Source: Branchinecta lynchi (Eukaryota > Arthropoda > Branchiopoda > Anostraca > Branchinectidae). Taken from it: a stretch of 64,000 nt of DNA. Shown here one piece after another: positions 21,237 through 31,859 of this stretch. The notes beneath the pieces are model-generated. The model made no database searches. It was not told the DNA's origin and worked only from the letters and a program-made list of their open reading frames with translations. Each line of letters begins with the position of its first letter. Position 1 is the first letter of the stretch. The translations under genes were made by a program, and so were the position numbers. The stretch covers positions 21,036,030 to 21,100,029 of the forward strand of contig JAKZAP010000016.1 of assembly GCA_023053575.1 (NCBI GenBank), written 5' to 3'.

Positions 21237-21556
21237 TTGGCTTTGATTGATTTGCTACTTCTCTCTGAATAAACGTTTCGGTTAAATTTCATCACATCTC
21301 GGCGACACTCAGAGTTAGGCAACGTCTAAAGTAACATCTCTTCTGCAGGTGCTGGTACAGGTAAGCAGTCTGGGTTGATGCCTGAGACGCTAGACTAGGT
21401 TACGAAATTGTCGCGAGCCAAAGTGACCCCACCCGTCCGATCGAAATCATCCGCGACACCAAGCCTCGGATGACGATCATAATCGTCGGATGTCGTCGGA
21501 TGACGATCGAAACAGGAGCCGACTTTTTTCCTAGTCAAGACATATCCAGAGATCAA

Positions 21557-21852
21557 GAGCGTGTTCCACCCTCGTACCAATAGCAACTATTTCCGTTACA
21601 ACCCAGGTTCCAACCTCGCCAGAAGTTACTACGCTACCGTTCCAGCCTTCTCGAAATAGTAACTAATAGTAACTATTTGCTTACCACGCTCGGGAGCGTA
21701 GTAACTACGGATCTCTGAATCGTGATTGGTCGGATTCACCCGTGGTACGATATTCTGCGGGAAAATAGAAAAGTCGTTCCAGCCTTGACGGAAAAAGCCA
21801 GAATTCGTGCCTTCATGCGTAGTAACTACGGTAAGTAGGGTGGAACACGCTC
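21557..21852. mobile_element. Harbinger-like MITE, copy 1
   Basis: About 300 bp, from GAGCGTGTTCCACCCT to AGGGTGGAACACGCTC. Internal TAGTAACTAATAGTAACTA, GCTCGGGAGCGTAGTA and GTGATTGGTCGGATTC are shared by all six copies in the window. Confidence 0.85.
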
Positions 21853-21859
21853 CTAGTGA

Positions 21860-23680
21860 TACAACAATAAGTAAAAATCTTCCGGAGTGTCTGTAGTCAT
21901 TTAGACTAGCTAAGTAGTAAGCACGTTGACAAGATACGAAACCGTAAAAAACAACACCAAAGGTTTAGGCAGGATCCCAAACAGTGATTTGATTTTTCTT
22001 TTAGCCTACCTACTTGGACCTGCCAACAGAATCGCCTGTTCGAGCGGTAATGGTACTACCACTTTTCCTGCGTAACTTGTTCTGTCGTTTTTCCTAAGTC
22101 CGTGTCCCTCTAAACTTTCCTTGCGAGACCGAAAGTATCTGCATTTTCTGTTTTGCCTTGTTGTTTTATCCACAATATTCCTTTAGACTGCAGACTTTTC
22201 TGTTTCAACAGATTATATCATCAGTAGACAATGTATTCAACTATTACAACTATTTTTTTTCCCGGGTAGCATCTTTTCCAGACATTTGATTATTTACTTT
22301 TTGGGATACGACTCCTCCTCCACTTGGTGACGTTAATATTTCCTTGATCTCTTTAACGTCACCTACTCTTTCTAAACAAACATACACACTTTAAACTTTA
22401 ATAATTTTTAACTTCTCCGTTTCAAATATTTAATTTGATTTTTGTAACTTAAATCTACCAATCTTAATACTTATTTATTCTTATTTTAATACAGTTATAA
22501 ACCTTTTTCTACGAATCACCACCTCTACACATAAAGACCTTCTACAAACAGAAACGAAACAATCACCACCAGACAGAGTCCCTCCTATAAGCTAAAAATA
22601 AACTCCAAAATCCATAATTGCAAACCACTGTATTTACTTTAATCTTTCGCCTACTGTAAATTTTATAACAAACACAAAAGCTTCCAATCTGCCCCTAAAC
22701 CATTTTTTTTTTCAACCATTCCCGTTTGATTCATACAATGCAGTTAAAGCCAGGCTTCACCTTCCAGATTACCAGACGTCCGGGGCTTTCTCATAGTCAA
22801 CCCAAGCCTTCCAGATTTTCATAATAATGATGACAGCTAATTTTGCTATTCTTCAACAAATCCTAGATGTCCCCTTCGCATTTCAAATATCTCTTGCATC
22901 CCAGTCAGAACTGTCAATCATTTTCCGTTTTCTTCCTAGATTTGCACATTTATTCTGTCTCTCTAATGGATACTCTGTATGACTATGTCCAAACACGCCA
23001 CTGATCCTCAGGAAGAAGGACTAAACGTCTCCGTAACGACTCAAACTCAACGACTCCTGTGTCAAACAATCACGGCGATCTTTGGGAGCAGCTGTGACAC
23101 CACTTCTGGCTTTCTTCCGCAGGTACCAGGAGTATCTGCATCGGTAGGGAGAAATAGAGTATTGCCTCTATGCCCTATGGTACCTTCCAGACATCCGGAA
23201 TCGGGGTGTCCACCCCGACTCCCAGACATTTTGGCCGGGCTTAACCTTCCAGATCCGTCTCGACGAAATCGGCTGTCTGGAATCCGGAAGAAAAATCTCG
23301 AAGGTGTTTTAAATGTAAAGTAGGCATTGCGGAATTGTTTTAATCTTACCATCCCTGTTTGCCACTTCCAGTAAGGCGTTTTAACGGTAATACAGTTTCT
23401 GTCTTTCTCTAGATTCTGTCCCAAAGATCCATTGGCAATCCATAGGCATCCCCATGGATTCCCACAGCTTTAAATGTTGAGGTGCAATGTTTATACATGA
23501 GCTTGTATGTAACATAAGGAATCCCTACACAAAATCTAACAAATGTCTCACTCTCTTCGGGAGTTTACAGACTATCTTGTTTACCGAGTAGCAGACACCA
23601 TTGGAGGGGGGGGGGGCTCCTTGGCTGCCCCCACTGACACGGATGAATAAATATTCCTTAAGAACAAGCCGACTTTGAAA
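21860..23680. other. Unassigned DNA, pyrimidine-rich in part
   Basis: 22240-22720 is strongly T/C-rich. 22740-23300 contains repeated CCTTCCAGA-type words (AACCTTCCAGAT, TACCTTCCAGAC). A 114-codon frame (22979-23323) shows no known domain. A G-run lies at about 23607. Confidence 0.4.
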
Positions 23681-23737
23681 AATATATTCAAATAATGCAT
23701 AAATCGGATACGTCAGGTACAATGCGTCTATCTATCG

Positions 23738-24073
23738 GAAGAGCTCGAATACGTACAGAAACGCGCATCGAAAATTATAACTGGCTATCAGTCTTACGAG
23801 CAAGCACTGTCTGTTTTGAGAAACCCGAACCTCTACAACCGAAGAACAGAACTGATACTAAACTTTGGAAAAAAACTGTTGGCAAATAAGAACAATCGAT
23901 CATTGCTCCCCCCCCCCCCTGATGCTCCGAAAAATAGCAGGACAAGACAGCAAAACAAACTAGTGCCTGTCGGAGGACGAGCCTCAAGGTTCATGAACTC
24001 GTTTGTGCCCTATTTTACAGAGACTTTTAACAAAGCGAACAATCAGTGTAATTTATTTATTTTAATACTGTAG
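23738..24073 (+). pseudogene. C-terminal fragment of a CR1/L2-like LINE reverse transcriptase
   Basis: In one frame: EELEYVQKRASKIITGYQSY, then ALSVLRNPNLYNRRTELIL and NFGKKLLANKNN, a proline run encoded by a C-tract, and FMNSFVPYFTETFNKAN. The order matches the C-terminal thumb of the LINE at 59255-60515 (ESLQIRACRIMLG, LYVRRENLILRFGRS, NSIVPNFTEKI). 5'-truncated; a foldback-type repeat end directly precedes it. Confidence 0.75.
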
Positions 24074-24079
24074 GACCAG

Positions 24080-25550
24080 CGTAATTTAGCATCTTCTAAC
24101 GAAGAAGCCTACGAAGTTGGTTTATCATTAAACGATCTGATTTGATGATTTGATTTTTCAGCTCCGTGCAAACTTATTTGCTGTTAGCACGTTTCGGGCA
24201 AGAACTAGGCTACTCATTCAGAGTGTATGTACTGAAATTTGTACCAGAAGTTTGATCCTCTTTGTTTTCTACGCAATAACTACAAGAAAATTACAACATA
24301 AGTTTTCACATGCTGAGTTTACCCTTCTACAATAATCTTGAAAAATTCTTGAAAATAATTTTTTGTATTTGATTTGTTTTCTCTTTTACTTTCTTCTGAT
24401 TCTCTGACTGTGTGGAATTTTGTATGGCCTACACAAGATTCTTTTCCTTCTGGTCCAATAGACCAAGTTGTCCGATTTTGTATCATTTTAGTACTAAAAT
24501 AAATGCTTGAAAATATTTGAAACTGAACCAAAATGGACACCTTCCGCCTGTCTTCGAAAGGACAGCTGTCCTCGAACTCCCTCAGATTACTTGAATACAG
24601 TCTGGAAGATTATTTGAGACACTGATGTGCTGTGTGTTCCCCCTTCTGTTCCAAAGCCTATTTTTACTACATAGCCTGTTTGCTCATTTCTCTTTTCTCA
24701 TTTTTTTCGTTCAGATTTTAAAGCATTTTTTCATTCAAGAACTGCAAGATGCCTCCATCAGTTACAAAAACTCATGGATAGTGAAGATGCTAGATCAAAA
24801 AGTTCCTGATTAAAAATTACATAAGATGATTAATTTTACAATTCTGCAGATTACTCTGTACCAACAATGTCACTGGGCCTTCCACTAGCCTTCTGGAAAC
24901 AAATTAAATGACAGCTGCAGCAGGTTACATGGCATGAGAATGGCTGTAAAGCTGTCTGGTATTATCAACTTTCTTTCGACTTCAAAAAATTGAACCAAAA
25001 TCTAGGAGTCATTGTAGTTTATCTATGATGAAAAAGGATACCTAGTTACGCTGTACTGAATTTACACGACTAATTCATATTTCAGACATGTCATGCCATA
25101 ACACATATCATGAATACCTCAGAGGTTTTTTCCAAGACTGGTCATAACCATGTACCGTATATGGTGGCATCCATGACCTTCCCCATTACCATTGTAAATC
25201 GGTCATACACAATAACCAACTACTTATACAGAAGAGTATTTTCTACTGCCCTTGCAAACATAGAGAGCCACCCTTATTACTGAAGATTTGCTGATCATAT
25301 GTACTTGCTGGCGCTACATGTTCTCTTTTTCGGATCCCAAATCGTAAGTGGAGTAAACATCGCAAAAGTTGTCCATCTGTCCAACTGTCTGTCCATCTGT
25401 GAGCATGATAACTCTTGACGGGAATGAGATATTTTGATGAAACTTGGTGTGAGGATCCTTTGGGTGAAGGGAAATGTCTAGTTCGTAGATGGGCTCTGTA
25501 GCCCTACATTTAGGGGGGGGGGCGTCAAATTAAGCGGCAAACAAATTAAA
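24080..25550. other. Unassigned DNA
   Basis: No gene recognised. The right end (25330-25550) with GTCCATCTGTGAGCATGATA and GATGAAACTTGGTGTGAGG leads into the 430-440 bp repeat and probably belongs to it. A G-run is at about 25513. Confidence 0.45.
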
Positions 25551-25556
25551 AAAAAA

Positions 25557-27379
25557 CAAGAGCTACGAGCCCATATGGCACTTGTTACGAGTAGGTGGTA
25601 CAAGAAAGTAGAAGAGAAACTTCAGAGAAACTTCACAAAACAGCCCGCCATCCAAAAATGCGGTTCGGACCTAGAATTAGGATATCTAGTTTCCCTAAAG
25701 CCAGAAAATTTCCGACATCACCTCCGAGCCATCGCCAGCCTTCCAAGTTTCAACCCAAGAAATCCACTCGCTATGGGCGATCCGTGACCAAGATTTCCAG
25801 AACTCCCCTTCCAACTCCGCCCTCCGTGGCTGAATACGACTCAAAAGCATAAATATCGCATCTCTGACTTATCCTCTTCTCGTCCTTCAAGTTTGACTGG
25901 AATCGGAGCAGAGCCTATCTGCAAATATCCGAGTTCCGCTCCCCCTCCCCCACCTTTTCCGGATCCTGTCCGGACGCCAAATAACAAATCAAGGTCGCAT
26001 AAACTCAGCACTGTTCAACTTGCACGTTATTTTGTCCATCCGTTTGGTTTTTGTGCATGTCAAAAGCTTTTCTCAACCACCATAATGGTCGGATAGAGCA
26101 AACCACTATTTTCAAGTCAGTCTGCTCGGGTCCTTGATACGTCTTCCAAGTTTCGTCCTAGAACGTCAGGAAGCTCCGAACTTACAGGATCCGCACAATC
26201 GTGTCTGAATCTGGTCCGGTTATGTCGACGATGTATCTATGAGTTGCCCTTGTTCTTCCACCAAGTTTCATTCCGATCCCCCACTCTAAGCGTTTCCCAA
26301 GATTTCCGGTTCTCCCCTCAGGCTCCCGCCAAAGTCACCGGATTCGATGTGGATTTGAACTGGGTCGTCTGAGACTTGGCGTCTTTCGAAATATCAAGTT
26401 TCATTAAGATTTCATTGCCTGTTGGAAAGTTATAAATACCTCACGATTTCGGATTCCCCCTTCCTCCATTCGTCCCCGGACCTGACGTGGAACACCTGAG
26501 ACGATAGCTCTTTCCACTTGCCAAGTTTCATTCAAATCCGATCACCCGTTCAAAAACTAGATTGCGTATTCCCAATTCTTCCAGTCCTCCCACGATGGTC
26601 GGATCGAGGAATCGACTATTCTCAAGTCAATGTATTAGGGGCCCTTACACGCCTACCAAGTTTCATCATCCTAGCAAATTAGGTAGAAAGCGTTTCCAAA
26701 GATTTCCGGTTCCCCCCTCGAACTCCTCCCAATGTCGGGCCTCTGAGGCACCAGGTCTTTCTAAATATCAAGTTTCATTTGAATCCGATCACCCGTTCAA
26801 TAGCTGAGCTTGCCACTAGATTCCGCATTCCCCATCCCTACAATCCCCCACGACGGTCGGATCGGGGAAACGACATTCTCAAGTCAACCTTTTCAGGCAC
26901 CTGACAAGCCTGCCAAGCTTCATCGTCATAGCAAATTAGGAAGTACCGAACTCGTGGGACCACTAGAAACTCGGATCCCCCCCAACTCCCCCACAGTGAC
27001 CGGATCCGTTCCGGTTAAGTCATTCACGTATGTACGACTTGTGCTTGTTCTTCCTACCAAGTTTCATCTCGAACCCTCCACTTTAAGGGTTTCCCAAGAT
27101 TTCCGGTTCCCCCCTCCGACACCCCCAATATCACTGGATCCGGTCTGGATTTAAAATGGGGCGTCTGAGGCATGAGGTATTTCTATATAATAAGTTTTAT
27201 TAAGATCAGATCATCTGTTCGCAAGCTAAAAATACCTCACTTTCCGGAATCCCCCACCCCCCAGATGGTCGGATCGGGGAAACGAATATTCTCAAGTCAA
27301 CCTTTACGGGTCCCTTACGCGCCTGCCAAGTTTCGTCGTCCTAGCACACCAGGAACTCCAATCCAAAAATGTAGAGCCA
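25557..27379 (+). repeat. 430-440 bp diverged tandem repeat, left part
   Basis: Opens AAGAGCTACGAGCCCATATGGCACTTG. Recurring blocks: GCTTGTTCTTCCACCAAGTT, CACTCTAAGCGTTTCC, AAGATTTCCGGTTCCCCC, CACCGGATCCGGTC, GACGGTCGGATCGGGGAAAC and TTCTCAAGTCAA. Non-coding; stops break all frames. Interrupted by a LINE at about 27380. Confidence 0.85.
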
Positions 27380-29897
27380 CTGGGTCCAACGTTGTCGTCG
27401 GTCCCTTTCGGCCTTTCTTTTGGGTAGGGCCGATTACCACTGTAATCGCCTCTAGAGGTAGATTTTCTTCTCCCGGATGACGTTGATTAGGGCTTTGTAG
27501 ATTTGGTACTCGGTCTTCTTCGGGAACATCGTTGTGGTGATTGTGCTGATGGAGCTGGGGATTTTGAGCTCGTTGCATATGACCTTGAGTTGCGACGTCA
27601 TCGGGCTGGTACTTCTGCACATGAACAGGATGTGTTGCAGGGTTTCTTCCTCCGCACCGCAGTTTCTGCATTGTGGGGATGGGCTGAGTTTCCACTCAAA
27701 CAGCGTTTTGTTGAGGAGGATTGACTCTGTCTTAAGTCTGTAGTACAGTACAGTGTTCTGTCTGTCTCTGAATGGTGAGGTCGTTGCCTTTCTCTTTTGT
27801 GATGGGACTCTCGATCTTAGGGCATCCCTCATCATGGCCTTGCGAAGGTGGCTGGTTGACGGCGGTCGGTTCACTTCTGCTGCTTTGTTGGCTAGTTCAT
27901 CTGCAACGACATTGCCTGTAATACCCTTGTGGCTTGGGATATGCTGAAACCTCACTTCCGTATTCAGGTCTATGAGCCTACTTAGCAGTATTCTGATGTC
28001 TTTGAGGTCTGCATCTGTAACGACTTGGTTCACTTTGCTAATCAGCTGAAGGGATGATTTGGAGTCTGACAGAACAACCATTTTCTTTGACGTTGGTGGC
28101 TTTTTCACGATGACTTCCAGTGCCTTGGAGATAGCGGTAAGTTCTGCGGTCAGAATCGACGATCCTTCGCGGAGTACAGTTGAGATTTTTAGGTTGTAGT
28201 CAGGGATGTATGATGCCGCGCCTGCCTTCTTGCCCTTCACCGAGCCATCGGTGTAGACTTCCAGGTGTCCAGGATACTGGGTAAACATTTTGTTTCTGAA
28301 CAGTTGGGTAATTGTCTCGTCCGAGTACATGGATTTATCCATATGGATTAGCTGTAGGTCTACTATCGGTGGGGTCATTTTCCATGGTGGTGTATCTGCA
28401 AATGGATAAGCTTCTAGGGACTCTTCTCTCCATGTCGGGACATCTCTGGTGAACTCTCCCCACGAGGTTCTTGAATTCCCTCTGTCTGCTGGGTTTGAGA
28501 GTATCGTTTCGTACACGATGTGCTTCCTTCCATATGCTTGTATTTTGGTGAAGTATCTGATGCGTTGGTATTTGGCCCTTTCACGGAGTGAGGGTATACC
28601 CGCGATTTCTCGGAGTCTTGCTGTTGGCGTGTGCTTGTGCAAACCAAGTACTATGCGCAGGGCTACATTCTGGGTTGTTTCCAGAGTGTCCCAGTGGGCG
28701 TTAGCACATGTTTGGGCTATCTGCATTCCGTATTCCAATGTCGGTCTTATGTATGCCAGGTAGAATTGTAGGAGTGCACCGGTTGATGAGCCCCATTTTG
28801 ACCCCGCTAGCCTTTTTAGGAGTTGGATCCTTTTTAGGGCTGAGTTGCGCTGCTTTTCGATGTGTTTGTGGCACAGTAGCTTCTTGTCTAGCGTTACTCC
28901 CAGGAGGTTGGCGTCTTCAACGTAGGGGATTGTTTCTTCACCAATTTTCAGCGATTGAAGTGGAGGAAGTCGTTTTCTATGGAAAATGATCGCTTTGCAT
29001 TTCCCAGCTAACATTGGGAGGGAAAGCGCCTGGGAGAATCCTAGGACCTCATTGATTGATTTTTGGATGCTTCTTTGCAGTTCACTCATGTTCTTCCCTC
29101 TTTCCCAGATCAGTAGGTCGTCTGCGAATTCTCCTTTTCTTGTATGTTGCCCTGATGTTTCCAGTTCACTTATGTAAAGTGTGAAGAGAATAGGGCTCAG
29201 TATCGATCCTTGTGGGAGTCCTGTTTCCACGGGTTTTTCTTCTGATAGGCTCTGGTTTATCTTCACTACATATTTCCTGTCTCCTAGAAAGCTGAGGATG
29301 AATTCGATGAATTCTTTTGGGAAATCTTTGTTTGTCATCGTGTCAGACAGAGTTTCGTGGTCCACATTTCCATATGCGTCTTCATAATCGAAAAGTACAG
29401 CCAGTAAGAATTCTCCCTGGTCGAGAGCTTCTCTGGCATCTTGTTCGATTCGTGTAACGTTATCCATTGTACTGTGATTTTTCCTGAATCCTGTTTGAGT
29501 TTTCGGTATTATGGCATTAGTTTCAGCAAACCATTCCAGTCTTTTCAGTACCATTTTCTCGAATATTTTTCCCAATGTGGGCAAAATAGAGATCGGTCTG
29601 TACGATTTGGCATCTTCACTGGGTTTTCCGGGCTTCTGTATCGGGTGGATAGTTGCTGTTTTCCAAATCTGTGGGAATGTTTTCTGCTTCCATGCTGTGT
29701 TGAGTGTTTGCAGCAAGTGATGTTTGTAGGTGCAGCTAGACTCGGCTATCCAAATGGGGCTTATTTCATCCAACCCTGGTGCTGCTTGTAGGTTTGATGT
29801 CGCAATGGCTTCATCCAGATCTGATGTAGTGAATGGGTCCATCATATCTTTTTGGAACTGAGACTTCTTAGGGAGAACGCAGATTGGAGGGTTGGAA
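27380..29897 (-). mobile_element. 5'-truncated LINE inserted in the 440-bp tandem repeat
   Basis: The LINE body interrupts a repeat whose sequence stops near 27355 (CACCAGGAA) and resumes near 29898 (GAACCGAACTC). Intact copies of the same repeat read CATCAGGAAGTACCGAACTC, so the insertion point is within that stretch. The 3' UTR is short, with TACCCAAAAGAAAGGCCGAA near its end. A possible short target duplication around GGAAC is too short to be sure. Confidence 0.8.
27452..29890 (-). CDS. Non-LTR retrotransposon reverse transcriptase plus RNase H, 5'-truncated but open
   Basis: An open frame of about 810 codons with no endonuclease. Reverse transcriptase motifs in order: KPGKPSEDAKSYRPISILPT, TGFRKNHST, VLFDYEDAYGNVDH, TGLPQGSILSPILFTLYISE and catalytic FADD (usually YADD), then LGVTLDKKL. 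An RNase H domain follows with YTDGS, AELTAI, LSDSKSS and HKGITGN..AD, so its D-E-D-D catalytic set is present. A CxxC...HxxxxC knuckle (CRNCGAEEETLQHILFMC) precedes the C-terminus VIREKKIYL. RT followed by RNase H fits the I/Jockey-related LINE groups. The frame stays open for roughly 50 codons beyond 29890, but those residues are antisense of the flanking tandem repeat, so the element proper begins near 29890. Absence of stops suggests a fairly recent insertion; without the endonuclease it is probably dead. Confidence 0.92.
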   Translation of the reverse strand, partial: PPICVLPKKSQFQKDMMDPFTTSDLDEAIATSNLQAAPGLDEISPIWIAESSCTYKHHLLQTLNTAWKQKTFPQIWKTATIHPIQKPGKPSEDAKSYRPISILPTLGKIFEKMVLKRLEWFAETNAIIPKTQTGFRKNHSTMDNVTRIEQDAREALDQGEFLLAVLFDYEDAYGNVDHETLSDTMTNKDFPKEFIEFILSFLGDRKYVVKINQSLSEEKPVETGLPQGSILSPILFTLYISELETSGQHTRKGEFADDLLIWERGKNMSELQRSIQKSINEVLGFSQALSLPMLAGKCKAIIFHRKRLPPLQSLKIGEETIPYVEDANLLGVTLDKKLLCHKHIEKQRNSALKRIQLLKRLAGSKWGSSTGALLQFYLAYIRPTLEYGMQIAQTCANAHWDTLETTQNVALRIVLGLHKHTPTARLREIAGIPSLRERAKYQRIRYFTKIQAYGRKHIVYETILSNPADRGNSRTSWGEFTRDVPTWREESLEAYPFADTPPWKMTPPIVDLQLIHMDKSMYSDETITQLFRNKMFTQYPGHLEVYTDGSVKGKKAGAASYIPDYNLKISTVLREGSSILTAELTAISKALEVIVKKPPTSKKMVVLSDSKSSLQLISKVNQVVTDADLKDIRILLSRLIDLNTEVRFQHIPSHKGITGNVVADELANKAAEVNRPPSTSHLRKAMMRDALRSRVPSQKRKATTSPFRDRQNTVLYYRLKTESILLNKTLFEWKLSPSPQCRNCGAEEETLQHILFMCRSTSPMTSQLKVICNELKIPSSISTITTTMFPKKTEYQIYKALINVIREKKIYL

Positions 29898-30895
29898 CCG
29901 AACTCTACCGAACTCGCGGGATCACTTGAAATTCGGCCCTCCATCCATCTCCCCCACAGTGAACGGATCCGGTCCGGTTATGTCAATCACGTATCTAGGG
30001 CTTATGCTTGTTCTTTCCACCAAGTTTCATCCCGATCTCTCCACTCTAAGCGTTTCCAAAGATTTCCAGTCCCCCCTCCAGCTCTCCCCCAATGTCACCG
30101 GATCCGGTCCGGATTTAAACTGGGATGTCTGAGACACGAGGTCTTTCTATAAATCACGTTTCCTTAAGATCCGATCACCAATTCGTAAGTTAAAAATACC
30201 TTATTTTTCCGGATTCTCCCTCCCTCTAGCCCCCCCTCTCAGATGGTCGGATCGGGGAAACAACTATTCTCAAGTCAATCTGCTTGGGTTCCTGACCTGT
30301 CTGCCAATTTTCATTGTCCTAGTACATCAGGAAGCACGAAACTCGTGGGATCCCTAGAAACACGGACCCTCCCCCCCCCCCCCCAAATATCCCCAAAGTG
30401 AGCGGATTCGTTCCCGTTAAGTCAATCATGTATCTAGAACTTTTGCTTGTTCTTTCCACCAAGCTTCATCCCGATCTATCCACTCTAAGTGTTTTCCAAG
30501 ATTTCTGGTTTCCCCCTCCAACTCCCCCAATGTCACCGGATCCGGGCTGGATTTAGAATGGGACGTCTCAGACACGAGGTCCTTCCATATATCAAGTTTC
30601 ATTGAGATCAGATCACCTGTTCGTCAGTTAAAAATAACTCATTTTTCCCATTTTTTCCGGAATCCCGCTCCCTCCACTCCCCCCCCCGATCGTCGGATTG
30701 GGGAAGCAAGCATTTCTAATTTAATCTGGTCCGGTCCCTGATATACCTGCCGAGTTTCATCGTCCTAGCTTATCTGGAAGTGCCCGAACTAGCAAAACCG
30801 GGACAGACAGACCAACCGACCGACAGACTGACTGACGGACAGAAATTGCGGTCGCTATATGGCACTTGACCGAAGGGCAAGTGCCATAAGAAAAG
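29898..30895 (+). repeat. 430-440 bp tandem repeat, right part
   Basis: Continues the same blocks after the LINE; GCTTGTTCTTTCCACCAAG occurs at 30006 and 30446 (440 apart). Closes with GACAGACTGACTGACGGACA, GCTATATGGCACTTGACC and GGCAAGTGCCAT, which mirrors the TATGGCACTTG at the left edge. Confidence 0.85.
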
Positions 30896-30904
30896 AGACA
30901 GCCG

Positions 30905-31290
30905 ATTTGAGGTATAAGAAGACATTCTGAACACGACTATGAAAACCATTTTCTCGCCGGACAAGTAGTTTGCCCGCAATCCGGCCAAAAATAGAAAGTT
31001 TGTTCAAAATAAAAGTTTTATCTGAAGATTTAGGGGTAAGAAGACATGCTGAACACTGATGTGAAAATCATTTTCTACCCAGACAAGCAGTTCGCCCCAA
31101 ATCCAGCCAACTGGAAATTGGCAGAAGTAAGGCAGGAAGTTTTTAGTTTCGTCAAAACAGATATAACTTATAGGGATAAACACACATGCTGAATCCGTAC
31201 CTGAACTTGGTTTTCTCGGATTCTTAGCTAATTGGGCTTAATCTGTTTCTAAATTATAATAGTAAGAATTTTCAAGGAGTCTGGCAAAGT
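30905..31290 (+). repeat. GAAGTTGATTAGAGGTTCG repeat block, truncated
   Basis: Two sub-units then GCAGAAGTAAGGCAGGAAG and the start of the right end, broken off at AAGGAGTCTGGCAAAG. It abuts the end of the 440-bp repeat. Confidence 0.7.
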
Positions 31291-31654
31291 TACCATCTGG
31301 CAGTTACCAAATCATGATTTGGTAACCGCATTGATGTCACTCTGAAAAGTTCAAGAAATACGGCTGTCATTCTAACAAGCTCAAAACACACAATATTTCG
31401 TAATGTAATGATTTATAGAAAATCTCTGTAACAACCACACAACCAGAAACAGGTCATTTGCTAGTTGAAATTTACCTAACTGCCTCATATGCAAGCTCAA
31501 AACTTACAACCCCCTCTAACATTATTTTTTCAGCATGTGATATTGTGACGTACTAAGGGATCCCATATGTATCGTAAGCTAAGGTTTCTCAGTCTATAAT
31601 TGTCAATCATATACAAGAAAGAATTCGCAAGGCTTTTGGCCTCTTAATTCCTTC

Positions 31655-31858
31655 TTGTGGGCGATACAGGAAAGACATCCTAGGGTCATTGTTCACTGCC
31701 ATTGCTTTACCTCATATTTTTTTGCTGCAACAATCATAGAAAACTTTCAAATTTGCGACCCATTTGCTATTAAAATATTGTATTTCAAATTTTCCAAATT
31801 TCTCCTTGGAGTCGCCATTTCTTGCAGTAATTCGCAGATGGTTTCTAATTATATTTAA
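31655..31858 (+). pseudogene. Possible LINE reverse transcriptase remnant
   Basis: A 67-codon frame with LYFKFSKFLLGVAISCSNSQ, reminiscent of the 'KF.K.LLGV.....N..V' motif downstream of LINE palms. It is followed about 230 bases later by GGGAAATAAATAAATAAATA, which could be the 3' tail. Similarity is weak and short. Confidence 0.35.
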
Positions 31859-31859
31859 A

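Noticed and set aside
21340..21366. Possible 12-base microexon (TCTTCTGCAG | GTGCTGGTACAG | GTAAGC)
   Set aside because: The acceptor and donor look good, but no flanking exons or gene could be found, so chance is more likely.
22979..23424. Overlapping 114- and 120-codon frames on opposite strands
   Set aside because: Both are open over the same bases, a composition effect, and neither has a recognisable domain.
29891..29944. The LINE frame starting at the ATG at 29944
   Set aside because: The first residues are antisense of the 430-440 bp repeat; the element itself begins near 29890, so that ATG is not its own start.
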